Shown: in pieces, positions 1 through 8,256 of the stretch
Position numbering within the stretch: position 1 is the stretch's first letter
Layout: each line of letters opens with the position of its first letter
Assembly (NCBI GenBank): GCA_021783515.1
Contig: JAJXTV010000002.1
Coordinates: forward strand, 1 to 64,000
DNA length: 64,000 nucleotides
Direction: 5' to 3'
Source: Nitrospirota bacterium
Lineage (GTDB): Bacteria > Nitrospirota > Thermodesulfovibrionia > Thermodesulfovibrionales > UBA6898
The notes under the pieces: generated by a model
Seen by the model: the letters and a program-made list of their open reading frames with translations, nothing else
The model's database searches: none
What the model was told of the DNA's origin: nothing
Made by a program: the position numbers and the translations under genes

Positions 1-67
1 CGTGGGGGACTTCCTTGATGAGAGAGTATTCTACATCTTCGTCGTGAATGACCGAGATGGTTTCCAT
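1..67 (-). CDS. N-terminal fragment of a CDS running off the left edge; possibly type II secretion ATPase GspE
   Basis: Reverse complement reads METISVIHDEDVEYSLIKEVPH directly downstream of gspD in the same orientation; identity inferred from gspC-D-E order only. Confidence 0.4.
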   Translation of the reverse strand, partial: METISVIHDEDVEYSLIKEVPH

Positions 68-72
68 CGCTC

Positions 73-2310
73 CTACTGCATCTTTATCATATAATTGGGC
101 TCGGCGTACTGGACTTCCGGCAGGGCTGAGAAATCCTCAACCGCCTCTTCGACGGACTGTCCTTTCCTGAGTTTCAGGCGATATACCCCGAGAGCCCGCA
201 GGTATTCCAGGACACCGGCGCCTTCTTTGCCGATGAGCTCATGGGCCTTTTCCTCCGCGACGCCGTCTTTGAACTTTACCATAACTTCGTCTTTCGCGAA
301 GCGTTTATTTGCCACTGCGAACTCCTTTGACTTGCTTTCGGTGATCTCCGCGAGACGGCCCGGCTCCTTGATGATATGAGGGTCAAGGAACACGAGGAGG
401 TTCGTCTTGGACTTCGTGACGTTCTTCGTCTTGAAGAACCAGCCGAGGATCGGGATGTCGCCGAGGACCGGCATTTTCGTGACCTGCTCCTCGTCGTTTT
501 CCTGCATCAGTCCGCCGATGACGACGATCTGGTTGTCCTTGACCACCACCGAGGTCTTGGTGGAGCGCTTGGTGATCGTCGGGCCGAGGCTGACGGTGAG
601 CGCGTCGGACTGGTTCTTCACCTGGGATATCTCCTGGTAGATGTCGAGCTTGACATGGTCGCCTTCGGTGATCTGCGGGGTTATCTTCAGGATGATGCCG
701 ACGTCCTGTCTGACGATCGAATTGACGATCCCCGAGACCGCTGCGTTGCTCCCCGAGCTGGACTGGGCGACGCCCAGCGCGGAGGTGGTCTGGCTCTGCG
801 ATATGAACGGCACGTTCTCTCCCACGAGGATTTCAGCCTCTTTGTTGTCCGAGGTGAGCAGCTGGGGAGACGAAAGGACGTTCACCGTGTCCCTGAAGTC
901 GTTCAGGCTGAACAGCGCGGCAAAACCGGGTATCTGGAGCGTCGTCTGGCTCGGCTGACCGGTGCTCGGATCGACCGACGTGATCGGCACGTTGAGGAAG
1001 TTGCCTATTCCTCCGATGCTCGCTCCCTGGAGCCCCTGCAGGATGCTCTGGAACGTTGAATTGTCGATAGTCCCGAACCCTCCTATCGCGATCGGCGATC
1101 CGCCCTGCACCGCCGTGGCGCGCCACTGGGTCCCGAGATTTCTCAGCTTGTCCATAGAGGCCTCGACGATCATCGCCTCGACGTATACCTGTCTCCTTCG
1201 CTTGTCGAGCCGCTTGATAATCTGGGAGAGGTTCTGATAATCCGCCGGAGAAGCGACCACGACGAGCGAGTTCGACGCCTTGTCCGCGGTGATCGTAATT
1301 CCGCCCGCTGCTTCGAAAGGCGTCACCGGCGCGGCGCCCGGGACGGCTGACGGCCTCGTCGAGGTCTGCATGCCCTTGATCATCCCTTCGAGCACCTTCG
1401 AAAGTTCGGTGGCGTCTGCGTTTTCGAGGAAGTAGACGTTGACCCTGCCCTGGGCCTCGGGGGCCGGGGTGTCGATAAGGGGAATGAGGGCCTTCATCGA
1501 TTCTCTGATGCTCCGGTCGCCGAAGAGGATAACGGAATTGAGCCGGGCGTCGGCGATTGCGGCGGCGCCTTCCGCCGCGGCCTGGGCGGGGACGGCCCGG
1601 GTTTTGATCTTCCCCATCCCCTCGTTGAGGATCTTCGCGACCGCATCCGCGCTCGCGTGATGCAGAGTGATGACCTCCGGCATCTCGGTCGTCGAAGGCT
1701 TGTCGATCAGAGCCGCCAGGGACAGTATCTTGTCCACGTTCGTTCCCGAGTCGATTACGAGCAGGAGATTGCCCGGCCCGAATACCGAAACGTGGCCGTC
1801 GCGGGAGACGAGCGGCTGGAAAAACCGGAGGGCGTCCTCCGCCGAAACGGAAGTGAACGAGACCAGCCGCGCGACGTAGCTCGCATTCAGCGGGGACCCC
1901 TCGGTGAGGATGCGGAGCCCCTGCTGTTTCGCCTCGGCCGAGGGTACGATCTTATACGCGTCGACGCCGGAGGGCACCACGGTAAAGCCCTTCAGGTCGA
2001 GCACGGAGGTGAAAAGGCTGAACGCCTGGTCGATCGAGAGCTTCGTGGGGGCGATGATCGTGATCTTGCCCTTCACCTTGTCATCGAAGATGAAATTCTT
2101 CCCGGTAATTTCACTGATGAACTTCGTGATGACAGGGAGGTCGACATCGACAAAATTAAACGTCACGTTGTTCGACGCTTTTGCCGGCTTTGCCTGCCCG
2201 GTTTCGGAAGCGGCGTAGCAGGCAGGGCCACAGACGGCCGATACGAGAAGCGACAATACGACGCCCGCAAGCAGCCGTCGGAAGGAAGAGGGATTCATGA
2301 AGGTTTTCAT
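73..2310 (-). CDS. gspD: Type II secretion system secretin GspD with extra C-terminal subtilase-propeptide-like domain
   Basis: 745 aa; signal peptide, N0/N1 repeats (VTFNFVDVDLPVITKFISEITGKNFIFDDKVKGKITI), secretin core (VNVLSSPQLLTSDNKEAEILVGENVPF; TNLLVFLDPHII). Confidence 0.95.
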   Translation of the reverse strand: MKTFMNPSSFRRLLAGVVLSLLVSAVCGPACYAASETGQAKPAKASNNVTFNFVDVDLPVITKFISEITGKNFIFDDKVKGKITIIAPTKLSIDQAFSLFTSVLDLKGFTVVPSGVDAYKIVPSAEAKQQGLRILTEGSPLNASYVARLVSFTSVSAEDALRFFQPLVSRDGHVSVFGPGNLLLVIDSGTNVDKILSLAALIDKPSTTEMPEVITLHHASADAVAKILNEGMGKIKTRAVPAQAAAEGAAAIADARLNSVILFGDRSIRESMKALIPLIDTPAPEAQGRVNVYFLENADATELSKVLEGMIKGMQTSTRPSAVPGAAPVTPFEAAGGITITADKASNSLVVVASPADYQNLSQIIKRLDKRRRQVYVEAMIVEASMDKLRNLGTQWRATAVQGGSPIAIGGFGTIDNSTFQSILQGLQGASIGGIGNFLNVPITSVDPSTGQPSQTTLQIPGFAALFSLNDFRDTVNVLSSPQLLTSDNKEAEILVGENVPFISQSQTTSALGVAQSSSGSNAAVSGIVNSIVRQDVGIILKITPQITEGDHVKLDIYQEISQVKNQSDALTVSLGPTITKRSTKTSVVVKDNQIVVIGGLMQENDEEQVTKMPVLGDIPILGWFFKTKNVTKSKTNLLVFLDPHIIKEPGRLAEITESKSKEFAVANKRFAKDEVMVKFKDGVAEEKAHELIGKEGAGVLEYLRALGVYRLKLRKGQSVEEAVEDFSALPEVQYAEPNYMIKMQ

Positions 2311-2379
2311 CGTGTAAGTATCTTAGTAAAAATGCAGAGTCCCGTCAACCTGCGTTCCTTCCCGCGGTTTCCACGCGTC

Positions 2380-3249
2380 TCACCTGATCTGGTACGTCAT
2401 CGTCAGCGGCGAGCCGTGCCGTATGATATCGAGCTGCGCCCTGTCGATCCCTTTCAGCGAGGTGATCGCCTGGAGCGCCGTGTCCGGGGTCGACATGGTA
2501 TAGTCGTTGATCCTGAGGAGGACATCGCCATTTTGGAGCCCCAGGTTCTGGTAGATGCCGCCGGGCTTGATCTCGCGCACCAGAAAGCCCTGCTGTTTGC
2601 CGCCCACGATGTTCGGGATAAACCGTGCGTCCGTCATGAGCTGGTCGGGCCTCGCGAGAGCCTGCTGGACCTGCTGCTGGTCGATCACAAAGGAGGTGCT
2701 GCCCGTGCGCTGCCCGAGAGGCACCGGCGACGCGGCCGCCGAGCCGACGTCTTTCACCACGGCGATGTCGGTGAAGGGGAGCGTGATGTCTTTGCCGCTG
2801 GAGCGTATCACGACACTGTCTTTTTCGACCGTCCTGAGCGTCCCGAGACCGAACACGTTGTCGCCGATCCTGAAGATGTCCTGTTTCCCGGATTTGTCGG
2901 CGAATATCGCATAGCTATGTGCTCTCTGCCCGGCGATGGTGCCTATGAGGGAAAGGTCTGTCTGTGAAATCGAAGGGCCGGACGCCGTCGACAGGGGGGT
3001 CAGCTCCCCTGCGGGGAATCCGAAGGGGTTGTTCTTCATGAGCGCCTCATAGTCCCGCAGCTGATGCCGGGGCGGAGGCTGAAAGGCCTTTTCCGCTGCG
3101 CGCCCGGTCCCCTTCCGCGCGACGGCAAGAGAAAGCGCATCCCGGACAAAGAGCAGCACGGCGGTCAGCAGGAGCAGACCGGCGATGCTGTTGATCACGA
3201 CAAGAGTGCTGCGCTGCTTCAGGAAGTGGTCTGCGCCGTATAGTTTCAT
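2380..3249 (-). CDS. gspC: Type II secretion system protein GspC (inner-membrane, C-terminal PDZ domain)
   Basis: N-terminal TM, GspC homology region (LSLIGTIAGQRAHSYAIFADKSGKQDIFRIGD), PDZ (YQNLGLQNGDVLLRINDYTMSTPDTALQAI); adjacent to gspD. ORF opens at 3264; MKLYGADHF start at 3249 preferred. Confidence 0.88.
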   Translation of the reverse strand: MKLYGADHFLKQRSTLVVINSIAGLLLLTAVLLFVRDALSLAVARKGTGRAAEKAFQPPPRHQLRDYEALMKNNPFGFPAGELTPLSTASGPSISQTDLSLIGTIAGQRAHSYAIFADKSGKQDIFRIGDNVFGLGTLRTVEKDSVVIRSSGKDITLPFTDIAVVKDVGSAAASPVPLGQRTGSTSFVIDQQQVQQALARPDQLMTDARFIPNIVGGKQQGFLVREIKPGGIYQNLGLQNGDVLLRINDYTMSTPDTALQAITSLKGIDRAQLDIIRHGSPLTMTYQIR

Positions 3250-3508
3250 CGACATAAGAAACATAACAGAAATATGAAAAATTAGTCAAAACAGCCTGCC
3301 GCCGAGCGGACGATGCCGGCGGACCCCGCGAGGCGTCGCGGACCGCATGAACGCCTCGCGCCTTATTTTCTTAACTATTTTTGGCAAAAAAAATTATAAT
3401 ATGGTCCAAAAATGGGAATGGCAGGCGGCCTTCATTATTCCTGCGGCTCCCGGATTATGGTGTGAAGTCCCTGTGGATGACATAACCTTTTTGCGAAGGA
3501 GGGAGAAT

Positions 3509-5677
3509 ATGGAAAAGAGAATTCGCGTGATAGGACCGGTTCTGATGGCCCTGGTGGCCTTGGTGTCCGGCTGTGGGGGGGGAGACAGCCGTCCTTCGGG
3601 GGTTGAGAACGTCGGCTCTTCGACCTGCACGAACGTCTGCCACGCCTCGACTGTAGACATCACCGGCAATCAGATCGCGGCTGTTTGGGCAGTTACCGCC
3701 CATACTACCGACGGCAACGTCCAGTGCGAGGATTGTCACGGAGCGGGGGGGGAGCACTACGGTGTCGGGCCGATCCCGTATCCCGCTCCCGATGCGGCGC
3801 GGTGCCAGGCCTGCCACGGCAAGGCGGGGTTCAATGCGACTGCTCACGACAACCAGCATATCCCGGATGGAGTGGGAGGTCCCGACAAGTTCTTTTTCCA
3901 GGGGGACGCTCTCAACAGCGGCCAGGCTACGGTCAGAAGTCAGCCTGAATTCTTCCCTGACGGGGTGACGCCGGTGACCCATGCCCTGCATATCCAGGAA
4001 TGCTCGCGGTGCCACAACCCCAAACAAAGGTTCGAGTTCGCCTCAGGCGGCACAACCGGCGAACTGGTGACCCCCGACCCCAACAACATGCCGAATCCCG
4101 CGGTCGGCTGCGCCGGTTGTCATGACGCCCACCAGACCGAGCGGAAGGTGACGATCCCTCAGAGGACCTCGCCGGTTTCATATCCCCTTTACAGGAAATA
4201 CTTCATCGATCTGGCCACCGGCGCGCAGGTTAACCCGGGCGATCCCAAAGGACAGCGCCTGGCCGGGTTCATATTCCAGCCAAACGGCGCGGCGATGGGC
4301 GGCACAGTGTCGGGGAAAAACAACGAGCTCAACGTGGAGCGTACCTGCGGCTCGTGCCATACGAGGGGGCTGTATCAGTTCAGCCAGTTGCCGACGCACC
4401 AGGAAGACGTCTATTCACAATGGCTGAACTCCGGCCACGGCAGCAGGAACGATCCCGCGTTTGCGGAGTTTTCGGCAAATCCGCCGGCATATACCAATCC
4501 TGCCACCGGGCTGCCCTACGAAACCGGTACGCATTCTCCGTCTTATCCGATCGATATGTCCTTAAGCACGTTCGGTAAGACTGCGGACACCACCCGGAAC
4601 GCGGGTAATAATGTATATGCGTGCTTCCATTGTCACAATGGAATAGGTTCCACCGTCTGGCAGTCCGACCAGCAGGGGACGCCGCAGGCGGATGTCGTCT
4701 TCGGCGACGAACCGGTCACCTGCATCACCTGTCATTCTCCGCATTCGAATCCGACAGGGACGACACATCAGGTCCGCGTGCCGAAGAAGATGACCCAGTA
4801 CTCGGGGGCAATCACGATAAACGGCAATTTCTTCCTTGACGGCACCCCGCTTCCGCCGGTCGAGAAGACCGGCAACGGCACGATCTGCATCTTCTGCCAT
4901 CAGGGAAGGGAGAGCGGCCGGACACTCTACGCGGCGAAGCTTGCGCCGGGCGCGACGATCACCGGCAGCTTCTTCAACCCGCACTACCTCGGCACCGCGG
5001 CCATGGTTTGGGGCGTCAACGGCTATGAATACGCAGGGAAGTCATACAGCTCGAATACGGCCCACCAGGACGCGAACTGCCCCACCTGCCATATGTCTAA
5101 CCCGACTGGCGACAATCTCAACGGGGGGCATACCTGGAGGCCGAACGTGGCGACCTGCAACGTTGCCGAGTGCCACGGCGGCTCCGGTCCCATCCCCGCC
5201 GATCCGGCCTCCGAAAACGGCCCTGCAAGTCCCGATGTCGCAGGCTACAGGGCGCCTTTCGATACAAACAACTATACCGGAGAGGCCGGCGGCGCTTCTC
5301 TTTCCATCGCCGATTCGATCCGGGTGCTGCAGCAGAAGATCATCGCCCTGCTGGATGCGAAGGGGATAGTATATGACGATCTCAGCTATCCCTATTTCTT
5401 CCTTCCCGGCCTGGAGCATACGAGCGCGAACGCTTTCAAGGACTGGACGCCCGAAACGTACAAGGCGGCCTTCAATCTGGCGTACACGGTGAAGGGGCTT
5501 CCCTCAGGCGGGCAGTCACAGGCGAACGTGCCGAATTCTTCGGCAGCGGTGCATGACTATAAATATGTTATCCAGCTCCTGCTGGACAGCTATCAAGACC
5601 TTAACGGCGCCGCCCTGCCGGGCGCGTTCAGACCGGCGGGGACCAGGCCCGCGGCCGTCTACGGCCCCGGGCAGTAG
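3509..5677 (+). CDS. Multiheme c-type cytochrome lipoprotein
   Basis: RBS aaggaggg then MEKRIRVIGPVLMALVALVSGCGGG (lipobox); 9 CXXCH plus one CX3CH and one CX4CH motif by direct count. Confidence 0.9.
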   Translation: MEKRIRVIGPVLMALVALVSGCGGGDSRPSGVENVGSSTCTNVCHASTVDITGNQIAAVWAVTAHTTDGNVQCEDCHGAGGEHYGVGPIPYPAPDAARCQACHGKAGFNATAHDNQHIPDGVGGPDKFFFQGDALNSGQATVRSQPEFFPDGVTPVTHALHIQECSRCHNPKQRFEFASGGTTGELVTPDPNNMPNPAVGCAGCHDAHQTERKVTIPQRTSPVSYPLYRKYFIDLATGAQVNPGDPKGQRLAGFIFQPNGAAMGGTVSGKNNELNVERTCGSCHTRGLYQFSQLPTHQEDVYSQWLNSGHGSRNDPAFAEFSANPPAYTNPATGLPYETGTHSPSYPIDMSLSTFGKTADTTRNAGNNVYACFHCHNGIGSTVWQSDQQGTPQADVVFGDEPVTCITCHSPHSNPTGTTHQVRVPKKMTQYSGAITINGNFFLDGTPLPPVEKTGNGTICIFCHQGRESGRTLYAAKLAPGATITGSFFNPHYLGTAAMVWGVNGYEYAGKSYSSNTAHQDANCPTCHMSNPTGDNLNGGHTWRPNVATCNVAECHGGSGPIPADPASENGPASPDVAGYRAPFDTNNYTGEAGGASLSIADSIRVLQQKIIALLDAKGIVYDDLSYPYFFLPGLEHTSANAFKDWTPETYKAAFNLAYTVKGLPSGGQSQANVPNSSAAVHDYKYVIQLLLDSYQDLNGAALPGAFRPAGTRPAAVYGPGQ

Positions 5678-5704
5678 CGGTCCCCGACCTTCGGCAGTGA
5701 AATG

Positions 5705-5733
5705 GCCCCGGAGAGATCCGGGGCTTTCTTTTT
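5705..5733 (+). terminator. Rho-independent terminator after cytochrome lipoprotein
   Basis: GCCCCGGA-GAGA-TCCGGGGC followed by TTTCTTTTT. Confidence 0.85.
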
Positions 5734-6292
5734 GCCTGATGTTCTTCAACGTATAACCGGCCAAGTATATTGATTAGGCCGCTTTTTTCTCTTTCTGGTG
5801 AATGCGGTTGATTCTGCTTCCCCCCCCCTTGGTGCCCAATTATGCACAAATTTTTTTTTCAGTTATCTCTTGACATGGCCGATATAATCGAGTACAAGTA
5901 CAATATGTGCGAAGAATCTGGGTGGACGCAATCTTTCTGGGGGGGTGGGATTTCCCTTTATTTTTGGCGCATTATATCGGAGAAGCGGCGTTCCTTGTCC
6001 CGTGCCATACCGGTAGTGTCCGAAATGGCATTTTCGCTGATCTGATGAGCCATATGACTCATTTTAAGTCCGGCGGAGTGACAAATAATTTCAGTGTTTG
6101 CTCGATTATCCACTAATTAGGTAGCCTTCATAGTGGGTATTGATATTGCACGTAAAACCAAGGGTCATTATAGAGAGGCCGTTGAAAGGAGGTAGAAGAC
6201 AGAAGGATTTTGTTCCTCGGTCGAGGATGAAGATAAGAGTCAAGGTTCCCTGAATAACAATAGAAATTTCGGAACCATGGAAGGAGGGCTAA

Positions 6293-7513
6293 ATGCGGTG
6301 TTTTTTTCGAAGGTCGTTTGTTGTTTCCGCTGTTTTTCTGATTTTCTTGCTCGCCTCAGCCGTAGCGCAGGCTGAACCGCTGAAATTTTCGTCTTCCACT
6401 CAATTCCTCTGGGGTGACGACCTGCTGGGAGAGAGCCAGCAGATCCTCGCGCAGTATCTGAGGATGAGTTATGCCCCTGAGGGAAAGACGTATTCGCTCA
6501 CCGGTTACGGGCGGGTCTGGAAGGACTTCGGCACCCCCGCGGTGAGGGACAACGATGTGGAGAGCAGGCTTTACTACCTCTATCTCGATTATGCGCCTGC
6601 CAAGCAGATCGCTACCCGCATAGGAAGACAGTTCGTGAACCTCACGGCCGGCACGTCGCTTATGGACGGTGTGCGGCTTGACGTGAGCGACATCGGGCCG
6701 GTGGGCATCACAATCGCAGGGGGAAGAGACGTTATCTACACGCTCGACTCCGAGGTCAACAGGGACGGCAACTACTTCGTCGGCGTGGATGTGCACCTGC
6801 AGGGCGTGCAGAACACGCAGGCGGGAGTAAGCTACGCGAGAAAGTATAACGAGTCGGATCTTGCGAGAGAGGAACTCGGGGCGAACTTCCGTTACAACTT
6901 CAAGATAGCCAGCCCGTACGTCGAGCTTAAGTATGACGTGACGTCCAAGGCCTTCGACGAGGCGACGGTCGGGGTGGAGGTCTATCCGATGGACAAGCTG
7001 ATGCTGAAGGGAGAGTTCTACCACTCCTATCCGACCTTTGACGCAACGTCGATCTACAGCGTCTTTGCGGTCGACAAATACCGGGAATACATGATCTCTG
7101 CGGAATACAAGGTCAGCAGCCCGGTCACCGTCTTTGCGTCCTACGTGAAGCAGACCTATGAAGAAGACTCCAACGCCGACGTGGTGAGAGTCGGGGCGCG
7201 GCTTGTCCCGCTCGAGAAGCTTTCGGTGAATGCCTCGCTGGATTACCGAAACGGTTACGGCGGCAATATCTGGGGCTTCGAGGTCGCAGGCGACTACCGG
7301 CTGACCGAGCAGATCGCGGTGGCGGGGGGAGTGCAGTACGACTCCTACAAGAGGCCTGAGCTTGACGGGACGAACGACGCGCAGCGCTACTGGATCGGCG
7401 GTCGCTGGATCGCAACGAAGAACATCTCCGTGACCGCGAGGGTCGAGGAGAACGTGAATGAGGTTTTTGACCACAGAACGCTGGGCAGGGTTGCCCTGAA
7501 CTGGAACCTGTAA
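6293..7513 (+). CDS. Outer-membrane beta-barrel protein (porin of a porin-cytochrome conduit)
   Basis: Signal peptide; alternating aromatic/polar strands through the C-terminus (RTLGRVALNWNL); RBS ggaaggaggg; flanked by multiheme cytochromes. Confidence 0.78.
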   Translation: MRCFFRRSFVVSAVFLIFLLASAVAQAEPLKFSSSTQFLWGDDLLGESQQILAQYLRMSYAPEGKTYSLTGYGRVWKDFGTPAVRDNDVESRLYYLYLDYAPAKQIATRIGRQFVNLTAGTSLMDGVRLDVSDIGPVGITIAGGRDVIYTLDSEVNRDGNYFVGVDVHLQGVQNTQAGVSYARKYNESDLAREELGANFRYNFKIASPYVELKYDVTSKAFDEATVGVEVYPMDKLMLKGEFYHSYPTFDATSIYSVFAVDKYREYMISAEYKVSSPVTVFASYVKQTYEEDSNADVVRVGARLVPLEKLSVNASLDYRNGYGGNIWGFEVAGDYRLTEQIAVAGGVQYDSYKRPELDGTNDAQRYWIGGRWIATKNISVTARVEENVNEVFDHRTLGRVALNWNL

Positions 7514-7528
7514 AGGAAAGGAGGGGAA

Positions 7529-8227
7529 ATGTACAAGAAGGCCACATTATTCATCATCCTGCTCCTTGTCTGCGGTCTTGCAGTTGCGGCATGGGCCGTG
7601 ACCTCCCATAAGGAATATTCTTCGATAAAGAACATCGAGGAATGTAACGGCTGCCATGAGTCAAGCGGCGTTACGCCGAACCACGGCCCGATGTGGACCA
7701 AGGAGCACAAGCTGTACGCCAACAAGAAGCCGAACAACTGTCAGGACTGCCACCAGCAGTCTTTTTGCCTCGACTGTCACGACGGCGGCGGGATCGACGC
7801 GAACCTGAACTCGTCGCAGTCCGGCCCCGATTACATGCCGAAGTCGCACCGGACCGACTGGATGTCGATCCATCCGATAAAGGCCCAGGACGACCCGAGG
7901 TCCTGCTACCGCTGCCACGATGCGGAGCAGTTCTGCGCAAGATGTCACAGCAAGTTTCCTGCGGGGTCTCTGAATATCAAGTCGCACCTGATGCTGGGGC
8001 CTAACGGCCAGAGATATACCTTTGCGATAGGCGAGCATTCCAGGGAGGCGCGGAGGAACCTTGCGTCCTGCCAGTCCTGCCACCCCGACGGAGACGTCTG
8101 TGTCCAGTGCCATAGCAGCGGGAAGACGAGTCCTCATCCCGACGACTGGGGCAAGGTCTCCGGACGGCTCAAGGACGCCAGCGGCGGAAGGACATGCGTA
8201 AAATGCCATTTACCGGGAACATTTTAA
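7529..8227 (+). CDS. Periplasmic octaheme c-type cytochrome
   Basis: Signal peptide without lipobox; 8 CXXCH motifs (CNGCH, CQDCH, CLDCH, CYRCH, CARCH, CQSCH, CVQCH, CVKCH). Confidence 0.92.
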   Translation: MYKKATLFIILLLVCGLAVAAWAVTSHKEYSSIKNIEECNGCHESSGVTPNHGPMWTKEHKLYANKKPNNCQDCHQQSFCLDCHDGGGIDANLNSSQSGPDYMPKSHRTDWMSIHPIKAQDDPRSCYRCHDAEQFCARCHSKFPAGSLNIKSHLMLGPNGQRYTFAIGEHSREARRNLASCQSCHPDGDVCVQCHSSGKTSPHPDDWGKVSGRLKDASGGRTCVKCHLPGTF

Positions 8228-8256
8228 GAATACTCTACAAAAAGGAGGAAGGAAGT

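Noticed and set aside
1657-2967. 436-aa plus-strand ORF opposite gspD/gspC
   Set aside because: Spans two convincing minus-strand genes; composition typical of a shadow ORF.
5865-5890. TTGACA...TATAAT as a sigma-70 promoter
   Set aside because: The spacing between the two boxes is only about 7 bp, too short for a standard promoter.
5842-6116. Short ORFs in the leader before the barrel gene
   Set aside because: No RBS, no domain, compositionally non-coding.
6356-7474. 372-aa minus-strand ORF opposite the barrel gene
   Set aside because: Overlaps a gene with RBS and signal peptide; no domain recognised.
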